Shown here piece after piece: positions 18,414-26,896 of a stretch of DNA of 64,000 nucleotides. The stretch lies in the NCBI RefSeq assembly GCF_030812675.1, contig NZ_JAUSTE010000002.1, positions 310,001 to 374,000 on the forward strand. The letters run 5' to 3'. Every line of letters starts with the position of its first letter. Position 1 is the first letter of the stretch. The notes under the pieces were generated by a model, which did not search any database, was not told the origin of the DNA, and saw only the letters and a program-made list of their open reading frames with translations. The position numbers and the translations under genes are program-made. This stretch comes from Sinomonas atrocyanea. Lineage in GTDB: Bacteria; Actinomycetota; Actinomycetes; Actinomycetales; Micrococcaceae.

Positions 18414-18946
18414 CCACCACCACCGACGGAACCCGGATCAGCCCGTCCGACGTCCGCACCGCCACCTTCCACCAGGTGGAGTACGGCTACGACCCCCAGG
18501 CCGTCCGCCGCTTCCTCCAGGCCGTCTCGGACCAGATGGACGCCGACCGCGTCCAGCTTGAGGCCCGCCAGAGCGCCGGCAAGGAGGAGATGGTCACGAT
18601 CATCAGCCAGGCACAGGTCCTCGCCGAGAAGTTCGTCGCAGAAGCCGAACAGTACTCCAAGGACCTCGTGGCCAGCGCCCGCACCCAGTACAGCGAGATC
18701 CTCCGCCGCGCCGAGCAGGCCGCCGAGAGCCGCACCGGTCAGCCCGCACCGCCGGCGCCAGCGCAGGACTCCGATGCCCCGGCCTACACGACGCCCATCG
18801 ACGAGATCGAGTACGTTCGCACCTACACCAAGGTCGCCCAGGTCCAGCTCCGCGCCGTCATCGACGCCCTCGCCGAGCAGGTCGACCGGCTCGGCGACGT
18901 ACCCGGAGCCCAGAAGGAGCTCAGCCCCTCCCAGGGCCCCAGCTGA
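18410..18946 (+). CDS. DivIVA-domain coiled-coil protein
   Basis: Protein of 178 aa. The N-terminal block SDVRTATFHQVEYGYDPQAVRRFLQAV matches the DivIVA membrane-curvature domain, including the conserved GYD and FL. It is followed by a predicted coiled coil (about 40-105), a Pro/Ala linker and a second helical segment (about 128-165). It is much smaller than the polar-growth protein Wag31. Its ATG lies inside the globin stop, and a flavohemoprotein follows after 82 bases, so it is made together with NO-detoxifying enzymes. A scaffold that localises them at the membrane or pole is inference. Confidence 0.82.
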   Translation: MTTTTDGTRISPSDVRTATFHQVEYGYDPQAVRRFLQAVSDQMDADRVQLEARQSAGKEEMVTIISQAQVLAEKFVAEAEQYSKDLVASARTQYSEILRRAEQAAESRTGQPAPPAPAQDSDAPAYTTPIDEIEYVRTYTKVAQVQLRAVIDALAEQVDRLGDVPGAQKELSPSQGPS

Positions 18947-19028
18947 ACCTGCCCGTCCAGCCCGGTCGACGCAAGCCCCTGCTACCCCGACGGCACCCTT
19001 CGTGCTGCCCATGAGGAGTAAATCCGCC

Positions 19029-20231
19029 ATGCTCTCTGAAACGTCCGCGCCGATCATCAAGGCGACCCTTCCCGCAGTCGGGGAGAACATCCAGACCATC
19101 GCCCAGCGCTTCTACGACCACCTCTTCCAGGCCCACCCGGAGCTGTTCAACGGCGTCTTCAACCGCGGGAACCAGGCGGACGGCCAGCAGCAGCAGGCCC
19201 TCGCCGGTTCCGTCGCCGCCTACGCGTCCATGCTCCTCGAGCGCCCGGGCGAGGTGCCCGAGGCCCTGCTCTCCCGCATCAGCCACAAGCACGCCGCCCT
19301 CGCCGTGACCCCCCAGCAGTACGAGGTGGTCCACGAGCACCTCTTCTGGGCCATCGCGGATGTGCTGGGCGAGGCCGTCACGCCCGAGGTGGCCGCCGCC
19401 TGGGACGAGGTGTACTGGCTCATGGCCAACACCCTGATGAACCTCGAGCGGGGGCTGTACGCGGACTTCGGCGGCCAGCCGGAGAACATCTGGCGCACCT
19501 GGCGTGTGGTCGAGAAGCGGCCCGAGACGGACGACGTCGTCACGATCGTGGTCGAGCGGACCGACGAGCGCGACGTCTATCCGTCGCAGCCGGGCCAGTA
19601 CGTCACCGTCCAGATGCCCACGAAGGACCGGCTCCACCAGCCCCGCCAGTACAGCCTCACCCGGGCAGACGACGGCCACCACCGCACCTTCGCGGTCAAG
19701 CGCGTGCACGACGCCGGGCGTCCCGAGGGCGAGGTCTCGACCCTCATCCACGACTCCCTCGAGGTCGGCGACGAGCTCATCCTCTCCGCCCCCTTCGGCG
19801 ACGTCGTCCTCGCCGAGGGCGACGGACCCGTGGTGTTCGCCAGCGCCGGCATCGGCGTCACCCCGTTCGCAGGCATGCTCAGCCACCTCGCGGCCCGGGG
19901 CTCCCAGCGCCAGGTGCTGTTCCTGCATGCCGGCGCCTCGCCGGATAGCTTCCCGCTGCGCGATCAGGTCTCCCGGGACCTCGGATCCCTGCCGAACGCG
20001 AGCCTGGAGGCGTGGTTCGAGCTGCCCGGGCGGGAGCTCGCGGCCGGCGAGCACGAGGGGTTCATGGACCTCAGCGCAGTCGAGCTCCCCGCGGACGCCA
20101 CCTACTACCTGTGCGGCCCGCTGCCCTTCATGAAGGCGGTGCGCAGCCAGCTGATCGGCCGCGGCACCCCCGCCCAGAAGATCCAGTACGAGGTGTTCGG
20201 CCCCGACCTCTGGCAGGCAGACACCGAGTAG
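19029..20231 (+). CDS. hmp: Flavohemoprotein, nitric oxide dioxygenase
   Basis: Canonical Hmp of 400 aa: NO + O2 + NAD(P)H to nitrate in the cytoplasm. The globin domain (1-138) has Tyr in RFYDHLF and the proximal His in SHKHAALAVTPQQYEVV. The FAD domain has RQYSLTRAD, and the NAD domain has FASAGIGVTPFAGML and YYLCGPLPFM. The ATG at 19029 was chosen because GAGGAG at 19013-19018 is well placed for it; the ATG at 19011 contains that ribosome site. It is the last gene of the globin/DivIVA-domain operon and is followed by a strong terminator. Confidence 0.95.
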   Translation: MLSETSAPIIKATLPAVGENIQTIAQRFYDHLFQAHPELFNGVFNRGNQADGQQQQALAGSVAAYASMLLERPGEVPEALLSRISHKHAALAVTPQQYEVVHEHLFWAIADVLGEAVTPEVAAAWDEVYWLMANTLMNLERGLYADFGGQPENIWRTWRVVEKRPETDDVVTIVVERTDERDVYPSQPGQYVTVQMPTKDRLHQPRQYSLTRADDGHHRTFAVKRVHDAGRPEGEVSTLIHDSLEVGDELILSAPFGDVVLAEGDGPVVFASAGIGVTPFAGMLSHLAARGSQRQVLFLHAGASPDSFPLRDQVSRDLGSLPNASLEAWFELPGRELAAGEHEGFMDLSAVELPADATYYLCGPLPFMKAVRSQLIGRGTPAQKIQYEVFGPDLWQADTE

Positions 20232-20252
20232 CAGCGCACCTCGGCGCACGAC

Positions 20253-20283
20253 GGCGGCCCGCACCTTTCCGGTGCGGGCCGCC
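20253..20283 (+). terminator. Terminator of the hmp operon
   Basis: Thirteen-base perfect arms GGCGGCCCGCACC and GGTGCGGGCCGCC with a TTTCC loop, 22 bases after the hmp stop and followed by TTG. Confidence 0.85.
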
Positions 20284-20420
20284 TTGTCGTACGGGGAAGG
20301 GTCAGTCCGCAGCGGGCGCGGCGATTGCCCGAGCCGGGGCGGCAGCGGAGGGCCGAAGGTGCCACCTGAGGGCGAAGACCCAGATGATGAGCGGGCGACA
20401 CCCCCCGGGCACGATGAGTT

Positions 20421-20489
20421 TCAGGGCCGGAAGGCGGCCTCCGCTTCGATGTACGGGGAGTAGGTGTGCTTGGGCTCGGGCGCGGCCGT
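20421..20489 (-). pseudogene. Possible 3' remnant of a disrupted gene
   Basis: Just past the helicase stop, an open stretch on the minus strand with strong GC-third-position codon use reads TAAPEPKHTYSPYIEAEAAF and two more residues before a TGA. It has no start and no ribosome site, and its composition matches the chromosome rather than the adjacent helicase gene. It looks like the C-terminal end of a gene cut at about 20490 by insertion of the helicase segment. The parent protein is not recognised. Confidence 0.35.
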
Positions 20490-20496
20490 CAAATCT

Positions 20497-23400
20497 CTAC
20501 ACCGCCACGGAGTTCGCGACGGCGAACACGTCGGCCGGCATCGGGCGGTGCAGCTTCCAAGTGATCCCGATCGGCTTCTCGCCTGAATGACTGACATAGC
20601 GAGCCACGCCGAGGCATGTGTACTGCTGGGTCATGCCCCTTTCGTCTTCGGCGGCCTGTCGGGTGAAGAGCACAATGTGAGAACCGCCTGACAGGTAGCG
20701 GCGCCCCACAGGCGATCCTGACGTCGTTGAGCTCTGTGATTCCCAGTGAAACAGCTCGGGACTCAGCGCGTAGTCCTTGTAGAGCGTTGTCGGTGAGTGG
20801 TCTCTCTCATCCTTCTCGAGTGTGACCAGGAAGGCGTCAACTCCCGTTTCGGGGCACCAAGCCACACCCTCTCGATGATTCCCGATCCGGTGGCCTGCCA
20901 ATTGAAAAGCGGCCAAGAGCTCCTGGCGCGTGTACGTCGCATGAGATTGAATCGGGATGTGGGCAAGCTCCAGCCCCAGCGGTCTCGGGGTGTGCCGCGC
21001 CGAGTCCGCCGCGATGGTGACGATCTGCTCAATCTCGGAGCGCACCCAGCGAAAGCTGCGGACGTGGTCGAGACCTGCGTCGATCGCAGAATCGTCCGCC
21101 CCGAACTGCGCCTGAAGCTCAAGGTTGAAGTACAGCATTCGGGCGAAGATCTGCTCGCGGCGGTTCATGTCTTCGACGCGCGGAGCATTGGGGCGCAAGA
21201 GCGATGCGTAAGCTTCAGCCCGCTCTATATCGTCCACATGGAGGAATCTGGACACCTTGCGCAGGATCTGCTGTTCCGCCTCGCTCGCGGCGCCGGCGAG
21301 CTTCGCAGCGATGCCCTGCTCCAGGATCGAATCCGGGCTAATGAGCTCCGCCGTACGGAGATAGCCAGTCCACGAGTCGCGTGTTCCGCGATAGAGCTCG
21401 CGCAGCTCGGTTCCAGATTCGCGCAGGTACTCGGCGAGGTCCGTGGTCCGATGGGAACGGATCTCCTCGACCACTGCCCGCCGCGAGAGTCGCAGCTGTG
21501 ATCTGACGTTGTCGAGGACGATTTCTTGGGCAACACGATCCAGCTGCAGCTGGCACCCCGAGGGCAGCGATGGGAATTCCTCTTCGACCTCCCGACCGAG
21601 CCGCCTGCGCCCGACGCCGAGCAGAGCGCGGTACTTCACATCAAACCGGAAGGCCCGATGCTGCTGCCCGATGAAATCCAAGACGGTAAGCACCGCCTTC
21701 CCCGGGGCACGGCGCAGCCCGCGACCCAACTGCTGGAGGAAGACGGTAGCGCTCTGCGTCGGGCGCAGGAGGAGGATCGTGTCGATTTCCGGCACGTCGA
21801 GGCCCTCGTTGAAGAGATCGACAGCGAAGAGGCAGTTGATGTCGCGGCTGCGCAGCTTACGCAGCGCGGCGGCTCGTTCCTCCTCGGGAGTGCTTCCGGA
21901 GACCGCAAGAGCGGGAATCCCAGCTCGCATGAAGACCTGGGCCATGTACTGCGCGTGCTGGACTGAGACGCAGAAGCCGATGGCCCTCATATCGGCAGTG
22001 CTCAGGACCTTGTCGCGGAGTGACTGGATGACCTTGGCGGCACGAGCATCGTTTCCCGTGTACAGCTCATTGAGCTGATTGAGGTCGTAGCTCCCACGCC
22101 GCCATTCGACGTTCGACAAGTCGACCTCGTCGGCGACTCCGAAATAGTGGAAGGGGACGAGGAGATCCTCCCCGAGCGCGTCCCAAAGCCTCATCTCGCT
22201 CGCGGTGCGACCGCCGAAATACTCGACGGCGACGCTGATCCCGTCGCCGCGCTCGGGAGTTGCGGTCAGGCCCAGGAGTTCACGTGGTTCAAGGCCCTCG
22301 AGCAATCGTCGATACGTCGGCGCCGCCGCGTGGTGGAATTCATCGATCACCACGATGTCGAAGGCATGGCTCCTCAGAGATTCGAGGAGTGCCGCATCGA
22401 GAGACTGCACCGAGGCGAAGACCTGCCGCCATTCACGAGGCTTTTCGCCGCCAACCAGCAGCTCACCGAAGCTACCGTCGTTGAGCACCCGGCGGTAGGT
22501 CGCGAGGGACTGTTCCAGAATCTCCCTGCGGTGCGCAACGAAGAGCAAGGTCGGCTTTTCACGGCCGTCCTGGGCGAGCCGCCTGTAGTCGAGCGCGGCC
22601 ACCACGGTCTTTCCAGTGCCCGTCGCTGCCACGAGGAGATTGCGGTGGTACCCCTTTGACCGTTCAGATTCCAGGTCGTCCAGCATCTCTTGCTGGTGCA
22701 GGTAGGGCACCACCTCGAGGCCTGTCGGGCCGAAGTCTCGCCGGCGTTCGCTGCCGCCTGCCCGGCGGAGCGCCTCATCCAGACGCTGGGCATCCCTGTC
22801 CGGGTCATACGGGACAAACCGCCGGTCCTCCCAGTACGAGTCGAAAGTGATCTGGAACTTCTGCAGCAGGCGGGGTGTGCCGATCCCCGAGAGCCGAACG
22901 TTCCATTCGAGTCCGTCCAGGAGTGCGGGCTGGCTGAGGTTGGAACTGCCAACGTAGGCGGTATCGAATCCGGTCACCCGGCGAAACAGCCAGGCCTTGG
23001 CATGGAGCCTCGTGGCATTCGCTTCGTAGTTGATCCGCACTTCGGCGCCATAACGCCGCACGAGTTCGTCGATGGCCTGCCGCTCGGTCGCTCCCATGTA
23101 CGTCGTGGTGATCACCCGGAGCTTGATTCCGCGCTCCTTGAGCGCACGCAATTCCGATTCGAGGAGGCGCAGCCCACGCCACTTGATGAACGCGCAAATG
23201 AGGTCGACTGAACTCGCTGACTCGATTTCACGGCGCAGTTCGTGCGCGAGATTGGGATCGCCATGGCTGGCCGTCAGGAGTGCAGCGTCGCTGAACGGAG
23301 TGGTCGGCCGGCGCAATTCCCTGCGACGGACATCCGTCGAGTCGTACACCGCATGGAGAAGTTCGGGGCCCGCCAGGACAATGTCTGCGGCGTCAGGACT

Positions 23401-23655
23401 CGTGATCGAAGCCAGGAGCCGGTTGGCGGTCGCGACTCGATCCTCGGCCCGATCAGACGCGAGTCTTTCCCGGACCGCCTCACCGATATGGCGCGCGAGG
23501 ATTTCGGGAACTTCTGCTTCGGGGACTTCCTCAAAAGTCGTGGTGCGGCCAGGGTGCAAGGCCACTACGCGTCGCTGGAGCGCTTCAGTGCGCAGCGTTT
23601 CGTAAAGCCCGTCCGGCAGACCGCCGTCGTTCCCAATTTCCCCAGAATCGCTCAC
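20497..23655 (-). CDS. PLD nuclease-DEAD helicase-DUF3427 protein
   Basis: Protein of 1052 aa. Residues about 130-270 form a phospholipase D-like nuclease domain with HAKAWLF and GSSNLSQPAL. A superfamily 2 helicase follows with Walker A ATGTGKTVVAALDY, motif II VIDEFHHA, motif III GLTATPERGD and motif VI QQLGRGLRRAPGK. The C-terminal 350 residues resemble DUF3427, with a PVGRRYLSGGSHIVLF segment. This architecture is found as single genes in bacterial accessory DNA, and a DNA-restriction or phage-defence role is plausible but unproven. Codon use is visibly more AT-rich than in all its neighbours, suggesting horizontal gain. Confidence 0.87.
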   Translation of the reverse strand: MSDSGEIGNDGGLPDGLYETLRTEALQRRVVALHPGRTTTFEEVPEAEVPEILARHIGEAVRERLASDRAEDRVATANRLLASITSPDAADIVLAGPELLHAVYDSTDVRRRELRRPTTPFSDAALLTASHGDPNLAHELRREIESASSVDLICAFIKWRGLRLLESELRALKERGIKLRVITTTYMGATERQAIDELVRRYGAEVRINYEANATRLHAKAWLFRRVTGFDTAYVGSSNLSQPALLDGLEWNVRLSGIGTPRLLQKFQITFDSYWEDRRFVPYDPDRDAQRLDEALRRAGGSERRRDFGPTGLEVVPYLHQQEMLDDLESERSKGYHRNLLVAATGTGKTVVAALDYRRLAQDGREKPTLLFVAHRREILEQSLATYRRVLNDGSFGELLVGGEKPREWRQVFASVQSLDAALLESLRSHAFDIVVIDEFHHAAAPTYRRLLEGLEPRELLGLTATPERGDGISVAVEYFGGRTASEMRLWDALGEDLLVPFHYFGVADEVDLSNVEWRRGSYDLNQLNELYTGNDARAAKVIQSLRDKVLSTADMRAIGFCVSVQHAQYMAQVFMRAGIPALAVSGSTPEEERAAALRKLRSRDINCLFAVDLFNEGLDVPEIDTILLLRPTQSATVFLQQLGRGLRRAPGKAVLTVLDFIGQQHRAFRFDVKYRALLGVGRRRLGREVEEEFPSLPSGCQLQLDRVAQEIVLDNVRSQLRLSRRAVVEEIRSHRTTDLAEYLRESGTELRELYRGTRDSWTGYLRTAELISPDSILEQGIAAKLAGAASEAEQQILRKVSRFLHVDDIERAEAYASLLRPNAPRVEDMNRREQIFARMLYFNLELQAQFGADDSAIDAGLDHVRSFRWVRSEIEQIVTIAADSARHTPRPLGLELAHIPIQSHATYTRQELLAAFQLAGHRIGNHREGVAWCPETGVDAFLVTLEKDERDHSPTTLYKDYALSPELFHWESQSSTTSGSPVGRRYLSGGSHIVLFTRQAAEDERGMTQQYTCLGVARYVSHSGEKPIGITWKLHRPMPADVFAVANSVAV

Positions 23656-23717
23656 CAGGTCAGCCTATTCGGCGGGACCGACGTTTCGGCGCCGAGGCCC
23701 ACCAGTGCACCGAAGCG

Positions 23718-23918
23718 CTACCCCTGCCCCGCCCTCTTCTTCCGCTCCGCCTCTTCGCGGTGCCGGCGGATCTGCTCGTGGATGAGCTGCTCCTCCTCGG
23801 TGAAGCGGAGGGCGTTGGCGTCGTCGCCGGAGTCGCCGGGACCGTCGCCTTCCTGCGCGGCGGGGTACTCGACCTCGTCCTCCGCCGGCTCATCGGCGGT
23901 GTCGCGCTGCTCTGTCAT
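23718..23918 (-). CDS. Small acidic hypothetical protein
   Basis: Protein of 66 aa, very acidic in the first half (DEPAEDEVEYPAAQEGDG) and then a charged helix (EEEQLIHEQIRRHREEAERKKRAG). No known family is recognised. The ATG at 23918 was chosen because the open frame further upstream overlaps the divergent gene and lacks a ribosome site. It lies 62 bases upstream of the helicase gene on the same strand but has host-like base composition. Confidence 0.5.
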   Translation of the reverse strand: MTEQRDTADEPAEDEVEYPAAQEGDGPGDSGDDANALRFTEEEQLIHEQIRRHREEAERKKRAGQG

Positions 23919-23968
23919 GGCCACACTGTAGACCCGGACGGCGGAGTTTGGGGGTTTTGGTTTGCTTG

Positions 23969-24028
23969 GGGTTTCAGTCCCGCTCAACCGCCGGGGTTTC
24001 GACTCCGCTTCGCTCCGCTCAACCACCG
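23969..24028. repeat. Two tandem REP-like elements
   Basis: A degenerate copy (23969-23990) and a longer copy (23995-24028) both run from GGTTTC to CGCTCAACC. They share the GGTTTCGACTCCGC core with the elements at 17007 and 5415. They lie directly upstream of the NmrA-like gene. Confidence 0.55.
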
Positions 24029-24050
24029 TGGCCCGGGCTACGCTCGAACC

Positions 24051-24896
24051 ATGGACTGCTCCCCCACCCTCGGCATCACCGGCGTCACGGGCACCATCGG
24101 CGCGCACGTGGCCCGGCTCCTCTCCGAGCGGGGCGAGGCTCTGGTGCTGCTCCCCCGGAACCCGGCGAAGGCACCCGAGCTGCCGCGCGCCGTCGTGCGT
24201 GCGGCCGACTACGGCGACCGGACCCTCTGCGAGCGCTCGCTCGAGGGCGTCGAGACGCTGTTCATGGTCTCCGGCCGGGAGAGCGAGACCCGCATGGACG
24301 AGCACCGCAGCTTCATCGACGCGGCAGCGGCCGCCGGGGTGCGGCACGTGGTCTACACCTCGTTCATGGGGGCCGCCCCGGACGCCACCTTCACCCTCGC
24401 CCGGGACCACTTCGCCACCGAGGAGTACATCAAGGCCGCCGGCCTCGGCCACACCTTCCTGCGGGACTGCCTCTACGCCGACTTCCTCGAGGCGATGGTG
24501 GGGGACGACGGCGTGCTCCGCGGCCCCGCGGGCAGCGGAGCCGCGGCGGTGGTCGCCCAGGCGGACGTGGCGCGCTGCGCCGCCGCGGTGATGCTCGACC
24601 CAGCCGCCCACGCCGGGGTCACCTACACCCTGACCGGCCCCGAGGCCCTCACCATGGGCCAGATCGCGCACATCATCTCCGCTGTCCGCGGCCGGACCGT
24701 CACCTTCCACGATGAGACGGTGGCCGAGGCCTACGAGTCCCGCAGGAAGTGGCCGGCGCCGGACTGGCAGTACGACGCCTGGGTCTCCACCTACACCGCG
24801 ATCGCCGCCGGGGAAATGGAGCACGTCAGCGACGACGTCCAGACCATCACCGGACGCCGCCCGATGAGCTTCAAAGAGGTGCTGCTGGCGCAGTAG
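24051..24896 (+). CDS. NmrA-like SDR / NAD(P)-binding protein
   Basis: Rossmann protein of 281 aa resembling the NmrA / NAD(P)H:quinone-oxidoreductase-2 group. It has the glycine motif GVTGTIGAHVARLL, then SLEGVETLFMVSGRE, and VRHVVYTSFMGA in the usual fourth-strand place. A hydride-transfer substrate is not identifiable, and some members are redox sensors. The ATG at 24051 directly follows the repeat element region. It is convergent with tetR, 21 bases apart. Confidence 0.75.
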   Translation: MDCSPTLGITGVTGTIGAHVARLLSERGEALVLLPRNPAKAPELPRAVVRAADYGDRTLCERSLEGVETLFMVSGRESETRMDEHRSFIDAAAAAGVRHVVYTSFMGAAPDATFTLARDHFATEEYIKAAGLGHTFLRDCLYADFLEAMVGDDGVLRGPAGSGAAAVVAQADVARCAAAVMLDPAAHAGVTYTLTGPEALTMGQIAHIISAVRGRTVTFHDETVAEAYESRRKWPAPDWQYDAWVSTYTAIAAGEMEHVSDDVQTITGRRPMSFKEVLLAQ

Positions 24897-24917
24897 GCCG
24901 GAACGCTAGGGCCTCCC

Positions 24918-25541
24918 TCAGCTCGCGGACGGACCCGATGGCGCCCGCACTCCCAAGAGCCCGAGGACGCGGGCCACCGTCGCGGCCGCGGAATCCAGCC
25001 CGCCACCCGGGGCCGTGCCATCGGCGTGGAGCAGCGAGGCGGCGATGACCTGCATGACGAGCTCGACGTCCGCCTCCGCGAGGCCGCGACCGGTCATGCG
25101 TTCGAGGGCCGTGGCAACCGCCCGTGCGAGCCGCGGCCGGTGGGCGCTCATGATCTGCTGGAGGCCGGGGTCGCGGCCTGCGTCCAGCATGGGCAGAAGG
25201 CGGAGCGGCACCACGTCGGCGGCAAGCCCGGGGGCGAAGAACACGTCCATGAGCTCCCGCGCGATCTGCTCGAGGCTGCGGGGGCGCGCCTCGAGGGCCC
25301 CGGCCCTCGCCTGGGCCTCCCGTGAGCGGAGCTCCTCCGCGCCCTCGACTGCCGCGGCGTAGAGGGCCTGCTTGCTCGTGAAGTAGTAGTTGCCCGAGCC
25401 CGGGGCGAGCCCGGCGGCCTCGGCCACCCGCCGGTGGGTGATCGCGGCCGGCCCGTCCGAGATGAGCAGCCGGGCCGCAGCCTCGGCCATGCGCCGCTTG
25501 CGCTCGCGGCTGCGCTCCTGCTTGCCCTCCATCCTGCCCAT
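24918..25541 (-). CDS. TetR-family regulator
   Basis: Regulator of 207 aa. The N-terminal helix-turn-helix (about 15-60) reads AAARLLISDGPAAITHRRVAEAAGLAPGS, then NYYFTSKQALYAA, typical of TetR. The C-terminal ligand domain is helical. It is divergent from the membrane protein at 25640; a short palindrome (25588-25599) lies between them, so that gene is the most likely target. ATG 25541 or 25532 are both possible starts. Confidence 0.85.
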   Translation of the reverse strand: MGRMEGKQERSRERKRRMAEAAARLLISDGPAAITHRRVAEAAGLAPGSGNYYFTSKQALYAAAVEGAEELRSREAQARAGALEARPRSLEQIARELMDVFFAPGLAADVVPLRLLPMLDAGRDPGLQQIMSAHRPRLARAVATALERMTGRGLAEADVELVMQVIAASLLHADGTAPGGGLDSAAATVARVLGLLGVRAPSGPSAS

Positions 25542-25587
25542 TGTGCCCGGAATAAATCCCGCGGGCCGATTGCTGAGGCAAGTATCT

Positions 25588-25599
25588 ATACATCTGTAT
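25588..25599. promoter_or_regulatory. ATACA-TC-TGTAT palindrome in tetR divergent promoter
   Basis: Perfect five-base arms in an AT-rich stretch 47 bases upstream of tetR and 40 upstream of the divergent gene. It is a likely TetR operator. Confidence 0.5.
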
Positions 25600-25639
25600 G
25601 GGTTCTTGCTGGGGACCCGCACTGACCAAGGAGTAGGAC

Positions 25640-26383
25640 ATGTCGGTTCCGATGGGACTGAAGATCGACTGGTCGACGATGCCGACCTACAACACCATCA
25701 TGTCGGTGGCCGCGGGCGCGGCGCTGATCGCGCTCGTGGTGCTCGGCAAGGACCTCATCAGGGCGCGCACCGCAGGAGTCGCCGGTTCGGAGCCGCTCCA
25801 GACCGACGGCTGGGCGGTGGCCCTGGGCGTCCTCGGCCTCGTGCTCTTCCCCACCGGTCTGCACATGACCCTCACCTGGCCGCTCGCCAAGGGCGGCTTC
25901 CCGTTCGACAACGTGATCTTCGGCGAGACGAGCCTCGGCCTCAGCGCGCTCCTGCTGGGCGCGGCGTTCTACCTCTGGAAGCGCGGCACTCTGGTCCGCG
26001 AGGCTGCTGACCCCGTGGCCGAAGCCGCGCGGGTGGCGCGACCGATCTCCTGGTTCGTCGGCGGGCTCGGCCTGAGCCTGTTCGGCATCGCCGCCGCGGG
26101 CATCACGTACCAGCTCTTCGCCGCCCCGCCGCAGGAGCCCATTTCGGGCGCTTTCGCCCAGTGGCCCTGGCTCGAGGCGACGTTCATGTCGCTGCTGTTC
26201 GCCCTCGTGGGGCTCGGGGCCGTGCTGTTCCCGTTCGCCGTTCGGCAGCTGCGCGCCGGCTACCGGCACCAGGGGATCGTGCGCTGGATCGGGGCCTCGT
26301 GGATGATCGCGGGCATCGTGTTCCTGCTCTTCGGCGCCATGAACTTCTTCACGCACATCGGCCTCATCGTGAACACGATGTGA
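25640..26383 (+). CDS. Integral membrane protein, DUF981-like
   Basis: Membrane protein of 247 aa with seven likely helices. A conserved-looking loop, LFPTGLHMTLTWPL, and a FGETSLGL segment resemble DUF981 proteins, whose function is unknown. AGGAGTAGG precedes the ATG. It is probably controlled by the divergent TetR. A hairpin terminator follows. Confidence 0.7.
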   Translation: MSVPMGLKIDWSTMPTYNTIMSVAAGAALIALVVLGKDLIRARTAGVAGSEPLQTDGWAVALGVLGLVLFPTGLHMTLTWPLAKGGFPFDNVIFGETSLGLSALLLGAAFYLWKRGTLVREAADPVAEAARVARPISWFVGGLGLSLFGIAAAGITYQLFAAPPQEPISGAFAQWPWLEATFMSLLFALVGLGAVLFPFAVRQLRAGYRHQGIVRWIGASWMIAGIVFLLFGAMNFFTHIGLIVNTM

Positions 26384-26400
26384 CGCGCCCTGCCGGACGC

Positions 26401-26432
26401 GCGCACCCCGAGGCCACGGCCCCGGGGTGCGC
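26401..26432 (+). terminator. Terminator hairpin
   Basis: Ten-base arms GCGCACCCCG and CGGGGTGCGC around a 12-base loop, 17 bases after the membrane-protein stop. Confidence 0.7.
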
Positions 26433-26552
26433 TGCTGTCTCCGCTCAGCGCCGGGACCGCGACGCGCGGCGCCTCGGAGAAGGGCGCCCCGGCCCTACAC
26501 CCCAGCTCCGATCGGCAGTACCTTTACGGCACGGACCGCGGAAGGACCGGCC

Positions 26553-26855
26553 ATGACTCGCTTCCTCATCACCTACCACGGCATGCCCTACCCCGAGCGC
26601 GAGGTGGTCGAGGCCTCGCGGGGAGCCCTGCGGGCCTGGGCCGAGAGCTCGCTCGGCGCGGCGCTGGTAGACTTCGGCACCCCGCTGCTGCTCGGCGGCC
26701 AGCTCTCGGACGGCCAGGCCACCGACGCCGTGGAGATCGACGGCTACACGATCATCGAGGCGCGCGACCTCGCCGACGCCCGCGCGCTGCTCGCTGACCA
26801 CCCCTACCTCGCCCGCGGGGGGACCATCCAGATCAACGAGTGCGTCGAGATCTGA
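26553..26855 (+). CDS. YCII-like small protein, copy 1
   Basis: Protein of 100 aa with the ferredoxin-like alpha/beta pattern of YCII-related proteins: an opening MTRFLITYHG strand, a mid VDFGTPLLLGG, a GYTIIEA strand, and a closing GGTIQINECVEI. It is paralogous to the next gene at similar positions throughout. GGAAGGA precedes the ATG. Function is unknown; YCII relatives act on small reactive metabolites. Confidence 0.7.
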   Translation: MTRFLITYHGMPYPEREVVEASRGALRAWAESSLGAALVDFGTPLLLGGQLSDGQATDAVEIDGYTIIEARDLADARALLADHPYLARGGTIQINECVEI

Positions 26856-26896
26856 CCCCCGGCCGGGCCGGCGAGCAGCAGCGGAAGGAGCCTGCC

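Noticed and set aside
16011-20283. The two similar GCACC-TTCC-GGTGC hairpins as a mobile repeat family
   Set aside because: Both sit just after gene ends with GC-rich arms and a short loop, so they are sufficiently explained as terminators.
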